A DNA stretch of 64,000 bases from Variovorax sp. TBS-050B. GTDB lineage: Bacteria; Pseudomonadota; Gammaproteobacteria; Burkholderiales; Burkholderiaceae_C. The position numbers and the translations under genes are program-made. Every line of letters begins with the position of its first letter. Position 1 is the first letter of the stretch. Below are positions 41,179 to 52,016 of this stretch, one piece after another. Location: contig NZ_JARXYR010000002.1 of assembly GCF_029893635.1 (NCBI RefSeq), positions 3,819,001 through 3,883,000 of the forward strand, written 5' to 3'. The notes beneath the pieces were generated by a model that was not told the origin of the DNA, made no database searches, and worked only from the letters and a program-made list of their open reading frames with translations.

Positions 41179-41874
41179 ATGCTGAAGCTTCACGACATCC
41201 ACGCCTACTACGGCAAGAGCCATGTGCTGCATGGCGTTTCGTTCACCGTCGGACCCGGCGAGATCGTCGCGCTGCTCGGGCGCAACGGCTCGGGCCGTTC
41301 GACCACGGCCAAGGCCATCATGGGCCTGGTCCATGCCGAGGGCACGCTGCGCTGGAAGGACGAGGACATCCTGCGCCGCAAGGCCTACGAGATCGCGCAC
41401 CTGGGCATCGGCTACGTGCCCGAGAACCGCGACATCTTCCCCAAGCTCACGGTGCACCAGAACCTGCTGCTGGGGCAGAAGGGATCGGGCAAGGACAGCC
41501 GCTGGTCCTTCGACGACATGTACGGCATGTTCCCGCGCCTCAAGGAGCGTCAGCACACCGAGGCCGGCGTGCTCTCGGGCGGCGAGCAGCAGATGCTGAC
41601 GCTGTGCCGCACGCTGATGGGCGACCCCGACCTGATCATCATCGACGAGCCCACCGAGGGCCTCGCGCCGAAGATCGTCGAACTCGTGGGCCAGTACCTC
41701 AAGACGCTCAAGGACAAGGGCATCTCGGTGCTGCTGATCGAGCAGAAGCTCACCATCGCGATGCAGATCTCCGACCGCGCGCTCGTCATGGGCCACGGCA
41801 GCATCGTCTTCGACGGCACGCCCGACAGCCTGCGCGCCGATGCGGGCACGCGCAAGGAGTGGCTGGAGGTTTGA
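41179..41874 (+). CDS. livF: Branched-chain-type ABC ATPase LivF (Walker A Lys replaced by Arg)
   Basis: The second nucleotide-binding subunit (231 residues): signature VLSGGEQQMLTLCRTLMG, Walker B LIIIDEPTEGLAP and H-loop IEQKL region are normal. In the P-loop, however, the sequence is GRNGSGRSTT: the invariant ATP-binding lysine is arginine (R40). That would weaken hydrolysis at one of the two sites unless this subfamily tolerates it. LivG keeps its lysine. Repeat copies 1 and 2 flank the gene on both sides. Confidence 0.93.
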   Translation: MLKLHDIHAYYGKSHVLHGVSFTVGPGEIVALLGRNGSGRSTTAKAIMGLVHAEGTLRWKDEDILRRKAYEIAHLGIGYVPENRDIFPKLTVHQNLLLGQKGSGKDSRWSFDDMYGMFPRLKERQHTEAGVLSGGEQQMLTLCRTLMGDPDLIIIDEPTEGLAPKIVELVGQYLKTLKDKGISVLLIEQKLTIAMQISDRALVMGHGSIVFDGTPDSLRADAGTRKEWLEV

Positions 41875-41885
41875 GGCCGTAGAAG

Positions 41886-42010
41886 CCGGACAGCCGAACG
41901 CAGAAGGAAGACAAAAGTTACGCAGAAGTCGCAGAACAGACCCAGAACAATTTTTTTTGGTTTTCCCTTCTGCGACCTCTGCGGAACCTTCGCGCCCTCT
42001 GCGTTCTGAA
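41886..42010. repeat. Palindromic intergenic repeat, copy 2 (livF-fadB gap)
   Basis: Same element as at 41038: left end ccggacagccgaacgcagaa, right end ctgcgttctga, with arms of cgcagaagtcgcagaa and ttctgcgacctctgcg around a T-rich centre. The right terminus is less well preserved than in the other copies. Confidence 0.85.
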
Positions 42011-42049
42011 CCCGCTTCCACCCCTTGTCTCTACAGCGACTGCGTGCCA

Positions 42050-42077
42050 TTGTTGCGGTGCGCCAAACGCCTAGAAT
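42050..42077 (+). promoter_or_regulatory. Candidate promoter of the fadB-like gene
   Basis: TTGTTG (42050-42055), a 16-base spacer and TAGAAT (42072-42077) lie about 60 bases before the ATG at 42138. Repeat copy 2 ends 40 bases upstream of it. Confidence 0.5.
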
Positions 42078-42137
42078 CCGCCGGAAAAGAACACTCGTGC
42101 TTTTTCGTATCTTTCTTCATCCACCAAGGAATGCAGC

Positions 42138-44240
42138 ATGACGGCTGAATACAAAGTGCTCGGCGATGTCGCCGTGATCACCATGACCAATCCCCCGGTC
42201 AACGGTCTCGGTTTCTCGACCCGCATCGGCATCACCGATGGGCTGTCGAAGGCCAATGCCGACGATGCCGTCAAGGCCATCGTCATCACCGGTGCCGGCA
42301 AGGCGTTCTCGGGCGGTGCGGACATCAAGGAATTCGGCACGCCCAAGGCGCTGCAGGAGCCCAACCTGCTGAGCGTGATCCTCGCGCTCGAAGCCTCGGC
42401 CAAGCCCATCGTGGCGGCCATCCATTCGGTGTGCATGGGCGGCGGGCTCGAACTCGCGCTCGGCTGCCATTACCGCGTGGCCGCGCCCGGCACCAACGTC
42501 GCGCTGCCCGAGGTCAAGCTCGGCCTGATCCCGGGCGCCGGCGGCACGCAGCGGCTGCCGCGCGTGCTGGGCGTGGAAACCGCGCTCAACATGATCGTGA
42601 GCGGCGAACCGGTGAAGAGCGAACTGCTGGCCTCGCTGCCGGGCCAGAAGCTGTTCGACCGCCTCGCGGCCTCGCCCGAATCGGTGTTCGAGGAGGCTGT
42701 GGCCTTCGCGAAGTCGGTTGCCGGCAAGGAAGGCGAACTGCCGCTGGTGCGCAACCTGCCGTGCAAGCATCCGCAGGGCGACGCCTACTTCCAGTTCGCG
42801 CGCAACATGGTCGGCGGCATGTCGAAGAACTATCCGGCGCCGTTGCAGTGCGTCGACGCGGTGCAGGCCGCCACCAGGATGAAGTTCGACGACGGCATGG
42901 CCGAGGAGCGCCGCATCTTCACCGCGCTGATGTTCACGCCCGAATCGCTGGCGCTGCGCCACCTGTTCATGGCCGAGCGCGCCGCCTCCAAGATTCCCGA
43001 CGTGCCCGAGGACACGCCCAAGCGCGAGATCAGGTCGGTCGGCGTGATCGGCGCCGGCACCATGGGCGGCGGCATCTCGATGAACTTCCTCAACGCCGGG
43101 ATCCCGGTGAAGATCCTCGAGATGAAGCAGGAGGCGCTCGACCGCGGCATCGCCACCATCCGCAAGAACTACGAAGGCCAGATCAAGAAGGGCAAGCTCA
43201 AGCAGGACAAGTACGAGCAGCGCATGGCGCTCTTGAGCACCACGCTGGACTACAACGACCTGAAGGACGCCGACCTGATCATCGAGGCCGTGTTCGAGGA
43301 ACTCGGCGTGAAGGAGAAGGTGTTCAAGCAGCTCGACGAAGTCGCGAAGCAGGGTGCGATCCTGGCCTCGAACACCTCCACGCTCGACGTGGACAAGATC
43401 GCCGCCTTCACGAAGCGTCCGCAGGACGTGGTCGGCATGCACTTCTTCAGCCCGGCCAACGTGATGAAGCTGCTCGAGGTGGTGCGCGGCAAGCAGACCG
43501 GCAAGGACGTGCTGGCGACCGTGATGGACATCGCCAAGAAGATCAAGAAGACGGCCGTGGTGTCGGGCGTGTGCGACGGCTTCATCGGCAACCGCATGAT
43601 CGAGCAGTACAGCCGCCAGGCCGGCTTCCTGCTCGACGAAGGCGCGACGCCGCAGCAGGTCGACAAGGCGATCGAGAAGTTCGGCTTCGCGATGGGCCCG
43701 TTCCGCATGGGCGACCTCGCGGGCAACGACATCGGCTGGGCGATCCGCAAGCGCCGCGCGGTCGAGCACCCCGACATGAAGTACAGCCGCACCGCCGACA
43801 AGCTCTGCGAGCTCGGCCGCTTCGGCCAGAAGACCGGGGCAGGGTGGTACGACTACCAGGCCGGCAAGCGCGATGCGATCCCGTCGGAACTGGTCAACAA
43901 GATGATCGAGGACCACCGCAAGGAACTCGGCATCACGCCGCGCAAGATCTCGGACGAGGAGATCGTGCAGCGCCTGGTCTACGCGCTGGTGAACGAAGGC
44001 GCGCACATCCTCGAGGACGGCATCGCTTCGAAGGCCGGCGACATCGACATGGTCTACCTCACGGGCTACGGCTTCCCGGTGTGGCGCGGCGGCCCGATGC
44101 ACTACGCCTCGCAGGTCGGCCTCTACAACGTGGCCGAGACCATGAAGCGCTTCGCGAAGAACCCGCGCGACGACGCGGCCTTCTGGCAGCCCGCGCCGCT
44201 GATCCAGAAGCTCGTGGCCGAAGGTAAGTCCTTCAGCTGA
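42138..44240 (+). CDS. FadB/FadJ-like enoyl-CoA hydratase / 3-hydroxyacyl-CoA dehydrogenase
   Basis: A two-function beta-oxidation enzyme of 700 residues. The N-terminal crotonase domain has the oxyanion-hole region SGGADIKEF and the glutamates E105 (GGLELALG) and E125 ([19 protein letters not shown]) that match catalytic Glu119/Glu139 of E. coli FadB. The dehydrogenase half has the NAD loop [11 protein letters not shown] (302-312), [15 protein letters not shown] with catalytic His, and the C-terminal duplicate domain. It probably acts with the thiolase encoded 1.5 kb downstream. Confidence 0.95.
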   Translation: MTAEYKVLGDVAVITMTNPPVNGLGFSTRIGITDGLSKANADDAVKAIVITGAGKAFSGGADIKEFGTPKALQEPNLLSVILALEASAKPIVAAIHSVCMGGGLELALGCHYRVAAPGTNVALPEVKLGLIPGAGGTQRLPRVLGVETALNMIVSGEPVKSELLASLPGQKLFDRLAASPESVFEEAVAFAKSVAGKEGELPLVRNLPCKHPQGDAYFQFARNMVGGMSKNYPAPLQCVDAVQAATRMKFDDGMAEERRIFTALMFTPESLALRHLFMAERAASKIPDVPEDTPKREIRSVGVIGAGTMGGGISMNFLNAGIPVKILEMKQEALDRGIATIRKNYEGQIKKGKLKQDKYEQRMALLSTTLDYNDLKDADLIIEAVFEELGVKEKVFKQLDEVAKQGAILASNTSTLDVDKIAAFTKRPQDVVGMHFFSPANVMKLLEVVRGKQTGKDVLATVMDIAKKIKKTAVVSGVCDGFIGNRMIEQYSRQAGFLLDEGATPQQVDKAIEKFGFAMGPFRMGDLAGNDIGWAIRKRRAVEHPDMKYSRTADKLCELGRFGQKTGAGWYDYQAGKRDAIPSELVNKMIEDHRKELGITPRKISDEEIVQRLVYALVNEGAHILEDGIASKAGDIDMVYLTGYGFPVWRGGPMHYASQVGLYNVAETMKRFAKNPRDDAAFWQPAPLIQKLVAEGKSFS

Positions 44241-44262
44241 CCGACCGGAGCCACGGCCGCCC

Positions 44263-45738
44263 ATGTTGAAACGCATCCTCCTGGGGCTGCTGCTGGTGCT
44301 CGTCGCGCTGGTGGCGGCCGTGGCGGTCAAGACCTGGACCACGCCCTCGCGCCAGCTCGCGGTGGCGCCCGCGCCGAAGCCCGAGATCGACCTGCAGGCC
44401 GCCGCGAAACGGCTCGCAGGCGCGATCCCGATCCGCACCGTCTCGAGCCTCGACGATCCGGCCGCCAACCTGGCCGAGTTCGACAAGCTGCACGCCTACC
44501 TGCAGCAGCAGTTCCCTAAGCTCCATGCCACGCTCCAGCGCGAGGTGGTGGGCCAGAAGGCGCTGCTCTACACCTGGACCGGCAGCGACCCCAAGGCGAT
44601 GCCGATCGCACTGATGGCGCACCAGGACATGGTGCCGATCGCGCCGGGCACCGAGAAGGCCTGGAGCGTCGACCCGTTCTCGGGCGAGATCAAGGACGGC
44701 TTCGTCTGGGGCCGCGGCACGCTCGACAACAAGGGCAACCTGTTCGCGCAGATGGAAGCCGTCGAGCTGCTGGTTACGAGCGGCTTCCAGCCGCGGCAGA
44801 CCGTCTACCTCGTGATGGGCGACGACGAGGAAGTCAGCGGCCTGCGCGGCGCGCAGCCGATCGCCGAGCTGCTCAAGTCGCGCGGCGTGCGGCTCGAATG
44901 GGTGCTCGACGAGGGCCTGCTCGTGCTCGACGGCGTGCTGCCCGGGCTCGGCAAGCCCGCGGCGCTGATCGGCCTGGCCGAGAAGGGCTATGCGACCTTC
45001 TTCCTCTCGCTCGACACCGCGCCCGGCCATTCGTCGATGCCGCCCGCGAAGAGCGCCATCGGCCGCCTGAGCGCCGCGCTCGCACGGCTGGAGGCGAACC
45101 CGATGCCCGGCGGCATCCGCGGCGTGGCCGGCGAGATGTTCGGCACGCTCGCGCCCGAGATGAGCGGCGTCAACCGCGTGATGCTGTCCAACCTCTGGCT
45201 CACCGAGCCGCTGGTGCGCGCCCAGCTCGAGAAGAGCCCGAGCAGCAACGCGATGCTGCGCACCACCACCGCGCTGACCATCGTGCGCGCCGGCAACAAG
45301 GACAACGTGCTGCCCGGCCGCGCCGAGGCGGCGGTCAATTTCCGCGTGCTGCCGGGCGACACCATCGACAGCGTCGAGGCGCACCTGCGAAAGCAGCTCG
45401 GCGACGACGAGATCAAGATCAAGCGCTACCCAGGCAACTCCGAGGCCTCGCCGGTCTCGCCGACCGACAGCACCGGCTACCGCGCGATCGCGCAGGCGGT
45501 GCGGCAGTCGTTCCCCGACGTGCTCGTGGCGCCCGGCCTGATGACCGCGGCCACCGACTCGCGCCACTTCAGCCTCGTGAGCGACGCGGTGTTCCGCTTC
45601 TCGCCCTACCGCATGAAGAGCGAGGACCTCGCGCGCTTCCACGGCAACAACGAGCGCCTCGCGATCGCCAACTACGGCGAGATGATCGGCTTCTACCACC
45701 AGCTCCTGCGCAACACCCACGCTGCGCCGGCGCAATGA
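44263..45738 (+). CDS. Membrane-anchored M20 family peptidase
   Basis: A 491-residue zinc hydrolase. An N-terminal signal anchor ([20 protein letters not shown]) suggests it acts in the periplasm. Metal ligands of the M20 family are seen in MAHQDMVP (His), [10 protein letters not shown] (bridging Asp) and MGDDEEVSG (Glu), and the dimerisation insert includes [16 protein letters not shown]. Relatives are carboxypeptidase Ss1-like or aminoacylase/amidohydrolase enzymes. Its place between fadB and thiolase suggests it cleaves an amide to release an acid for oxidation, but this is inference. Confidence 0.88.
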   Translation: MLKRILLGLLLVLVALVAAVAVKTWTTPSRQLAVAPAPKPEIDLQAAAKRLAGAIPIRTVSSLDDPAANLAEFDKLHAYLQQQFPKLHATLQREVVGQKALLYTWTGSDPKAMPIALMAHQDMVPIAPGTEKAWSVDPFSGEIKDGFVWGRGTLDNKGNLFAQMEAVELLVTSGFQPRQTVYLVMGDDEEVSGLRGAQPIAELLKSRGVRLEWVLDEGLLVLDGVLPGLGKPAALIGLAEKGYATFFLSLDTAPGHSSMPPAKSAIGRLSAALARLEANPMPGGIRGVAGEMFGTLAPEMSGVNRVMLSNLWLTEPLVRAQLEKSPSSNAMLRTTTALTIVRAGNKDNVLPGRAEAAVNFRVLPGDTIDSVEAHLRKQLGDDEIKIKRYPGNSEASPVSPTDSTGYRAIAQAVRQSFPDVLVAPGLMTAATDSRHFSLVSDAVFRFSPYRMKSEDLARFHGNNERLAIANYGEMIGFYHQLLRNTHAAPAQ

Positions 45739-45778
45739 CGACACCACCGTTTCCCTTCCATCTTCAAAGGACTTCACC

Positions 45779-46954
<1,176 letters not shown>

Positions 46955-46971
46955 TCTCCTGAGCCGCTGAA

Positions 46972-47099
46972 GTCGGACTTCCGAACGCAGAAGTCGCGAA
47001 GATTACGCAGAAGTCGCAGAAGGGAAACCAGAATCCTTGTTGGTTTTTCTCTGCGACTTTTGCGTCGCTTTTGTATTTCTTCTGCGTTCGGCTGTCCGA
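46972..47099. repeat. Palindromic intergenic repeat, copy 3 (thiolase-acyl-CoA dehydrogenase gap)
   Basis: Left end tcggacttccgaacgcagaa, right end cttctgcgttcggctgtccga, which is the best preserved terminal inverted pair of the three copies; its right end is the exact inverse of the left ends of copies 1 and 2. The centre is again T-rich. Confidence 0.85.
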
Positions 47100-47121
47100 T
47101 CCCGATTCCTCGGAGAACCCC

Positions 47122-48981
47122 ATGAGCCTTCGTTCCACCCTCGACTTCCTGCTCTACGACTGGCTCGACGCCGAGTCGCTCAACCAGCGCACGCGCTTTG
47201 CCGACCATTCGCGCGAGACCTTCGATGCGGTGCTCGACACCTGCGAGCGCATCGCGCGCGAGAAGTACGCGCCGTTCAACCGCACCGTCGACACCCAGGA
47301 GCCGCACTTCGACGGCGAGAAGGTGATCCTGCCGCAGGCCACGCATGACGCCCACAAGGCCTTCGTCGAGTCCGGCATGATGAGCGCCGCGCAGGACTAC
47401 GAGATCGGCGGCATGCAGCTGCCCTACACGCTGCAGGCCGCGGCCAACAGCTTCTTCGCGATGGCCTCGGTCAGCATCGGCTCGAACATGCTCACGAGCG
47501 GCAACGCCAACCTGCTGATGGTGCACGGCACCGAGATGCAGAAGGAGGTGTTCGCGAAGAACGAGTTTTCCGGCCGCTGGGCCGGCACCATGTGCCTGTC
47601 GGAGCCGCAGGCCGGCTCCTCGCTCAGCGACGTGGCGACGCGCGCGGTGCCCGACGGCGACGATTTCCAGAGCGATCCGCTCGGGCCGCGCTACCGGCTC
47701 ACCGGCAACAAGATGTGGATCTCCTCGGGCGACCATGAGCTCACCGAGAACATCGTGCACATCGTGCTCGCGAAGATCCCCGACGAGAACGGCCGGCTCG
47801 TGCCCGGCACGCGCGGCATCTCGCTCTTCATCGTGCCCAAGCGCATGGTGAACACCCAGGGCGAGCTCACCGGCCAGCGCAACGACGTGGCGCTCGCGGG
47901 CCTCAACCACAAGCTCGGCTGGCGCGGCACCACCAATACGCTGCTCAATTTCGGCGAGGGCCGCTATCCGGTGGACGGCAAGGCCGGCGCGGTCGGCTAC
48001 CTGGTCGGCGCGCCGGGCAAGGGGCTGCACTGCATGTTCCACATGATGAACGAGGCGCGCATCGGCGTCGGCACGGCGGCGACCATGCTCGGCATGGCCG
48101 GCTACCACGCCTCGCTCGAGTATGCGAAGACGCGGCCGCAGGGCCGTCTGGTGAAGAAGCCCGACAGCGCGGCCGGCGATGCCAAGGTGGTCAAGGACTC
48201 GGCCGGCCCGCAGGTGCGCATCATCGAACATGCCGACGTGCGCCGCATGCTGCTCGCGCAGAAGGCCTATTGCGAAGGCGCGCTCGCGCTCGAGCTGTAC
48301 TGCGCGCGACTGGTCGACGAGCAGAAGACCGGCGACGCGCAGGCCGCCGACGACGCGCGCCTGCTGCTGGAAGTGCTCACGCCGATCGCCAAGAGCTGGC
48401 CCAGCGAATGGTGCCTGGAGGCCAATTCGCTCGCGATCCAGGTGCACGGCGGCTACGGCTACACGCGCGACTTCCCGGTCGAGCAGTACTGGCGCGACAA
48501 CCGCCTGAACATGATCCACGAGGGCACGCACGGCATCCAGGCGGCCGACCTGCTGGGGCGCAAGGTGCTGATGGAAAAGGGCCGCGGCCTGCAGCTGCTG
48601 GCCGGCCGCATGGGCGAGACCATCGGCCGCGCGGGCAAGGTGCCGGCGCTCGCGCCGCATGCCCGGGCGCTCGGCGCCGCGCTGCAGCGCATCGGCAGCG
48701 CCACCGAGGCCGCGTGGTCCACCGGCGACCCCGCCGAGGCGCTCGCCAATGCCGTGCCGTACATGCAGGCCTTCGGCCACACGGTGCTGGCCTGGATTTG
48801 GCTCGACGTGGCCGTGCGCGCGCTCGAAATCGACGCGCTGAAGGCGAGGGCGGTCACTGCTGGCAAGATAGGCGCCACGGATTACTTCTTCCACTACGAG
48901 CTGCCGAAGATCGGCGCCTGGCTCAACGTGGTCGAAAGCCGCGACCCCACCTGTACCGCTTTGCCCGAGGACGCTTTCTGA
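47122..48981 (+). CDS. Acyl-CoA dehydrogenase with extra C-terminal domain
   Basis: A 619-residue flavoprotein of the large acyl-CoA dehydrogenase group that introduces the first double bond in beta-oxidation. Visible are the FAD/substrate motif CLSEPQAGSSLSDV, the MWISSGDHEL block, the long middle GTRGISLFIVPK, VHGGYGYTRDFPVEQYWRD and the C-terminal extension with HTVLAWIWLDVAV typical of the 600-residue subgroup. The ATG at 47122 follows cggag and a run-in from the repeat. It acts upstream of the FadB-like enzyme. Confidence 0.94.
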   Translation: MSLRSTLDFLLYDWLDAESLNQRTRFADHSRETFDAVLDTCERIAREKYAPFNRTVDTQEPHFDGEKVILPQATHDAHKAFVESGMMSAAQDYEIGGMQLPYTLQAAANSFFAMASVSIGSNMLTSGNANLLMVHGTEMQKEVFAKNEFSGRWAGTMCLSEPQAGSSLSDVATRAVPDGDDFQSDPLGPRYRLTGNKMWISSGDHELTENIVHIVLAKIPDENGRLVPGTRGISLFIVPKRMVNTQGELTGQRNDVALAGLNHKLGWRGTTNTLLNFGEGRYPVDGKAGAVGYLVGAPGKGLHCMFHMMNEARIGVGTAATMLGMAGYHASLEYAKTRPQGRLVKKPDSAAGDAKVVKDSAGPQVRIIEHADVRRMLLAQKAYCEGALALELYCARLVDEQKTGDAQAADDARLLLEVLTPIAKSWPSEWCLEANSLAIQVHGGYGYTRDFPVEQYWRDNRLNMIHEGTHGIQAADLLGRKVLMEKGRGLQLLAGRMGETIGRAGKVPALAPHARALGAALQRIGSATEAAWSTGDPAEALANAVPYMQAFGHTVLAWIWLDVAVRALEIDALKARAVTAGKIGATDYFFHYELPKIGAWLNVVESRDPTCTALPEDAF

Positions 48982-48983
48982 CA

Positions 48984-49217
48984 ATGGCCGACGCCAACCC
49001 CGACACCCCCAGCAACCCTTCCGCCGATACGCCCAAGCCGCATGCGCGGCTCGAGAAATGGATCTGGATCCTGATCTACGGCGGCCTGTTCGCCGTGATC
49101 CTCGGCATCGCCACCGGCCGCACCGAACCGGCGCTCGGCTGGTCGATCGCCACGCCCGGCGGCGTGGCCGCGCTGGTGGGCTTCGTGCTCATCTACGTGC
49201 GTTCCCGACTCAAGTAG
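48984..49217 (+). CDS. Small two-helix membrane protein
   Basis: A 77-residue protein: a Pro/Asp-rich N-terminal 20 residues, then two hydrophobic segments (WIWILIYGGLFAVILGIATG and GGVAALVGFVLIYVRSRLK). The start is two bases after the stop of the acyl-CoA dehydrogenase, so it is probably co-translated. Small proteins of this kind are common beside metabolic genes in the group; I know no function for it. Confidence 0.7.
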   Translation: MADANPDTPSNPSADTPKPHARLEKWIWILIYGGLFAVILGIATGRTEPALGWSIATPGGVAALVGFVLIYVRSRLK

Positions 49218-49239
49218 GCCAGACGCCAGGAGACCGACC

Positions 49240-49542
49240 ATGCTCAAGCACATCGTGATGTGGAAGTTCAAGGAACATGCCGAGGGCGCCGACAAGGCCA
49301 CCAACCTGCGCAAGGCCAAGGCGCTACTCGACGCCTGCGCGAAGCTCTCGCCCGGCACGCTGAAGTTCGAGGTCGCCATCGCCCAGCCCGGGCTGGAGGC
49401 CACCTACGACCTGGTGCTCTATTCGGAATTCACCGACGCCGCCGCGCTCGCGGACTATGCCGACCATCCGCAGCACGTCGCGCTCAAGCCCTTCATCGGC
49501 GCCGTCCGCGAAGCGCGCCAGTGCATGGACTACGTGGCATGA
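49240..49542 (+). CDS. Dabb (stress-responsive A/B barrel) family protein
   Basis: A 100-residue protein with the Dabb pattern: MLKHIVMWKFKEHAEG at the start and TYDLVLYSEFTDAAALADYADHPQH, split by a helix, near the end. These dimeric barrels include small ligand-binding and catalytic proteins; in catabolic clusters their substrate is usually unknown. A dispersed repeat begins right after its stop. Confidence 0.85.
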   Translation: MLKHIVMWKFKEHAEGADKATNLRKAKALLDACAKLSPGTLKFEVAIAQPGLEATYDLVLYSEFTDAAALADYADHPQHVALKPFIGAVREARQCMDYVA

Positions 49543-49544
49543 CT

Positions 49545-49640
49545 CACCCCCAGGCTGCGCGCACTTCGTGTCGCTTCGCCAACCCCCTTGCAGGGGGCAA
49601 CGCCTGCGGCCCGGCAAAGCCGGTTCCGCGGCATTCCCCG
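49545..49640. repeat. Dispersed hairpin-rich repeat after the Dabb gene
   Basis: About 96 bp of non-coding sequence with two small hairpins (ccccc-ttgca-ggggg and ccggc-aaa-gccgg) set between caggctgcgcgcacttcgtg and ggttccgcggcattcc. I remember this wording as a frequent intergenic repeat of Comamonadaceae genomes, but no second copy lies in this window. Confidence 0.6.
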
Positions 49641-49676
49641 ACCTGAAAAACCAGCGCCCACAGGAGACCTCTCGCC

Positions 49677-50474
49677 ATGACCGCACGCACCGTCCAGCAA
49701 CTCTTCGACCTCAAGGGCAAGACCGCCCTGATCACCGGCGGCTCGCGCGGCCTCGGCCTGCAGATGGCGCATGCGCTCGGCGAGGCGGGCGCGAAGATCA
49801 TGCTGAGTTCGCGCAAGGCCGAAGACCTCGAGCAGGCCGCGGCCGAACTGCAGGCCGCGGGCATCGACGCGCGCTGGATCGCGGCCGACTGCGCCAGGGA
49901 GGAAGAGACGCGCCGCCTCGCCGACGAAACGCTGGCGCGCATGGGCGCGATCGACATCCTCGTGAACAACGCAGGCGCGAGCTGGGGCGCACCGGCCGAG
50001 AGCCATCCGGTCGAGGCCTGGGACAAGGTGATGAACCTCAACGTGCGCGGCTACTTCATCCTGTCGCAGCAGGTGGCCAACAAGTACATGATCCCGAAGA
50101 AAGCCGGCCGCATCATCAACATCGCCTCGATCGCAGGCCTGAACGGCAACCCGCCCGAGATGCGCACGCTGGCCTACAACACCTCCAAGACCGCGGTGAT
50201 CGGCTTCACGCGCACGCTCGCGGCCGAATGGGGCCGCCACGGCATCAACGTGAACGCGATCTGCCCCGGCTTCTTCATGACGAAGATGGCCGCCGGGCTC
50301 ATCAAGTCGCTCGGCGAGGACAAGATGGCCGCGCAGGCGCCGCTCGGCCGCCTCGGCGACGACGAAGACCTCAAGGGCGTGGCGCTGCTCTACGCGAGCG
50401 ATGCCGGCAAGCACATCACGGGCCAGTGGCTCGCGGTGGACGGCGGCGTGAGCGTCGTACTCGGCGCGGCCTGA
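49677..50474 (+). CDS. SDR family oxidoreductase
   Basis: A 265-residue short-chain dehydrogenase. The NAD(P) loop is TGGSRGLGLQMAHALG, the structural motif NNAGASWG, and the active-site pair Y and K in LAYNTSKTAVIGF, with the Ser in NIASIAG. The sequence resembles gluconate/3-ketoacyl reductase-like SDRs. Eight bases separate it from the thioesterase gene, so the two are likely co-expressed in the acyl-CoA block; the substrate is unknown. Confidence 0.9.
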   Translation: MTARTVQQLFDLKGKTALITGGSRGLGLQMAHALGEAGAKIMLSSRKAEDLEQAAAELQAAGIDARWIAADCAREEETRRLADETLARMGAIDILVNNAGASWGAPAESHPVEAWDKVMNLNVRGYFILSQQVANKYMIPKKAGRIINIASIAGLNGNPPEMRTLAYNTSKTAVIGFTRTLAAEWGRHGINVNAICPGFFMTKMAAGLIKSLGEDKMAAQAPLGRLGDDEDLKGVALLYASDAGKHITGQWLAVDGGVSVVLGAA

Positions 50475-50481
50475 ACCACCT

Positions 50482-50943
50482 ATGACCGAACCTTCCGACG
50501 ACATCAACATCCGCTCCTACACGAGCCAGATTCCCTTCGCGCGCCACCTCGGCTTCGAGCTCACGAAGTTCGAGGGTGGCGAGTCCGAGATCCGCTACAC
50601 CGCGAAGCCCGAGCACCTCAACACCTTCGACGTGACGCACGGCGGCGCCTGCATGACGCTGCTCGACATCACCATGGCCGCGGCCGCACGCAGCGTGGCG
50701 CCCGAGACCGGCGTGGTGACCATCGAGATGAAGACCAGCTTCATGCAGCCCTCGGTCGGCCCGCTGCATGCGCGCGGCACGCTGATCCACCGCACCGCCA
50801 CGCTGGCCTTCACCGAGGCGAAGATCTACGACGAACAGGAGCGCGTCTGCGCCCATGCCACCGGCACCTTCAAGTACGTGAAGCGCCGCCTGCCCACCGG
50901 CCCCGCCAGCGCCAACGCGATGCGGCCGCCGTCCACCGACTGA
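50482..50943 (+). CDS. PaaI-type hotdog thioesterase
   Basis: A 153-residue hotdog-fold protein. The family motif is NTFDVTHGGACMTLLDITMA (Asp and Gly of the catalytic helix), with the later strand VTIEMKTSFMQPSVGPLHARG split between two strands. PaaI-type enzymes hydrolyse dead-end acyl-CoAs and recycle CoA. It is spaced seven bases from the SDR gene and 16 bases from the next oxidoreductase. Confidence 0.9.
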   Translation: MTEPSDDINIRSYTSQIPFARHLGFELTKFEGGESEIRYTAKPEHLNTFDVTHGGACMTLLDITMAAAARSVAPETGVVTIEMKTSFMQPSVGPLHARGTLIHRTATLAFTEAKIYDEQERVCAHATGTFKYVKRRLPTGPASANAMRPPSTD

Positions 50944-50959
50944 TCCCACGGAGATCCCC

Positions 50960-51976
50960 ATGCCCGTCAACAAGCAGATCCACCTCGACAACCGCCCCGA
51001 GGGCGAAGCCGTCGCGAGCAACTTCAAGCTCGTGAGCGCCGAGACGCCGCCGCTGGCCGAGAACCAGGTGCTGGTGCGCCACCACTACATGAGCCTCGAC
51101 CCCTACATGCGCGGGCGCATGAACGACGCCAAGAGCTACGCCCAGCCGCAGCCGCTGGGCCAGGTGATGCAGGGCGGCACGGCCGGCGAGGTGGTCGAGA
51201 GCCGCCATCCCAAGTACGCCGTGGGCGACAAGGTGGTGGGCTTCGGCGGCTGGCAGGAGTACAGCGTGGTCGATGCCTCGCAGCCCGGCGCGCTCAAGAA
51301 GGTCGACACCACGCAGGTGCCGCTGTCGCACTACCTGGGCGCCGTCGGCATGCCGGGCGTGACCGCCTGGTACGGCCTGGTGAAGATCATCGCGCCGAAG
51401 GCCGGCGAGACCCTGGTCGTCACCGCCGCGAGCGGTGCCGTGGGCAGCGCCTTCGGCGCGCTCGCCAAGGCGCGCGGCTGCCGCGTGGTCGGCATCGCGG
51501 GCGGCGCCGAGAAGTGCCGCTACGTGACCGAGGAGCTCGGCTTCGACGCCTGCATCGACTACCGCGCCCATCCCGACGTGAAGAGCATGAGCGCGGCGCT
51601 CAAGGAAGCCTGCCCGAAGGGCATCGACGGCTACTTCGAGAACGTCGGCGGCTACATCTTCGACGCGGTGCTGCTGCGCGCCAACGCCTTCGCGCGCGTC
51701 GCGCTGTGCGGCATGATCGCGGGCTACGACGGCCAGCCGCTGCCGCTTGCGAACCCCGCGCTGATCCTCATCAACCGCATGAAGATCGAGGGCTTCATCG
51801 TCAGCGAGCACATGGAGGTCTGGCCCGAGGCGCTGGCCGAGCTCGGCGCGCTGGTCGCGAGCGGCAAGCTGCGGCCGCGCGAATCGGTGGCGCAGGGCAT
51901 CGAGTCCGCCCCTGAAGCCTTCCTGGGTTTGCTCAAGGGCAAGAATTTCGGCAAGCAGCTCGTCAAGCTCGTCTGA
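50960..51976 (+). CDS. NADP-dependent MDR oxidoreductase (CurA/leukotriene-dehydrogenase type)
   Basis: A 338-residue zinc-free medium-chain reductase that usually reduces activated carbon-carbon double bonds with NADPH. The family start is NKQIHLDNRPEGEAVASNF, then MSLDPYMRGRMNDAKSY and the cofactor loop TAASGAVGSAFGALAKARGC, with FENVGGYIFDAVL later. It lacks the zinc ligands of alcohol dehydrogenases, as expected. It may saturate enoyl intermediates within the surrounding pathway. Confidence 0.92.
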   Translation: MPVNKQIHLDNRPEGEAVASNFKLVSAETPPLAENQVLVRHHYMSLDPYMRGRMNDAKSYAQPQPLGQVMQGGTAGEVVESRHPKYAVGDKVVGFGGWQEYSVVDASQPGALKKVDTTQVPLSHYLGAVGMPGVTAWYGLVKIIAPKAGETLVVTAASGAVGSAFGALAKARGCRVVGIAGGAEKCRYVTEELGFDACIDYRAHPDVKSMSAALKEACPKGIDGYFENVGGYIFDAVLLRANAFARVALCGMIAGYDGQPLPLANPALILINRMKIEGFIVSEHMEVWPEALAELGALVASGKLRPRESVAQGIESAPEAFLGLLKGKNFGKQLVKLV

Positions 51977-52016
51977 ACCCGCGCGGCAAGGCGGCCGCGA
52001 CATACGGAGGTACCGA

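Noticed and set aside
41038-42010. Repeat copies 1 and 2 as parts of an insertion sequence carrying livF
   Set aside because: livF belongs to the liv operon in order and function, and no transposase is present; the repeats lie in the same orientation in separate gaps, as independent insertions would.
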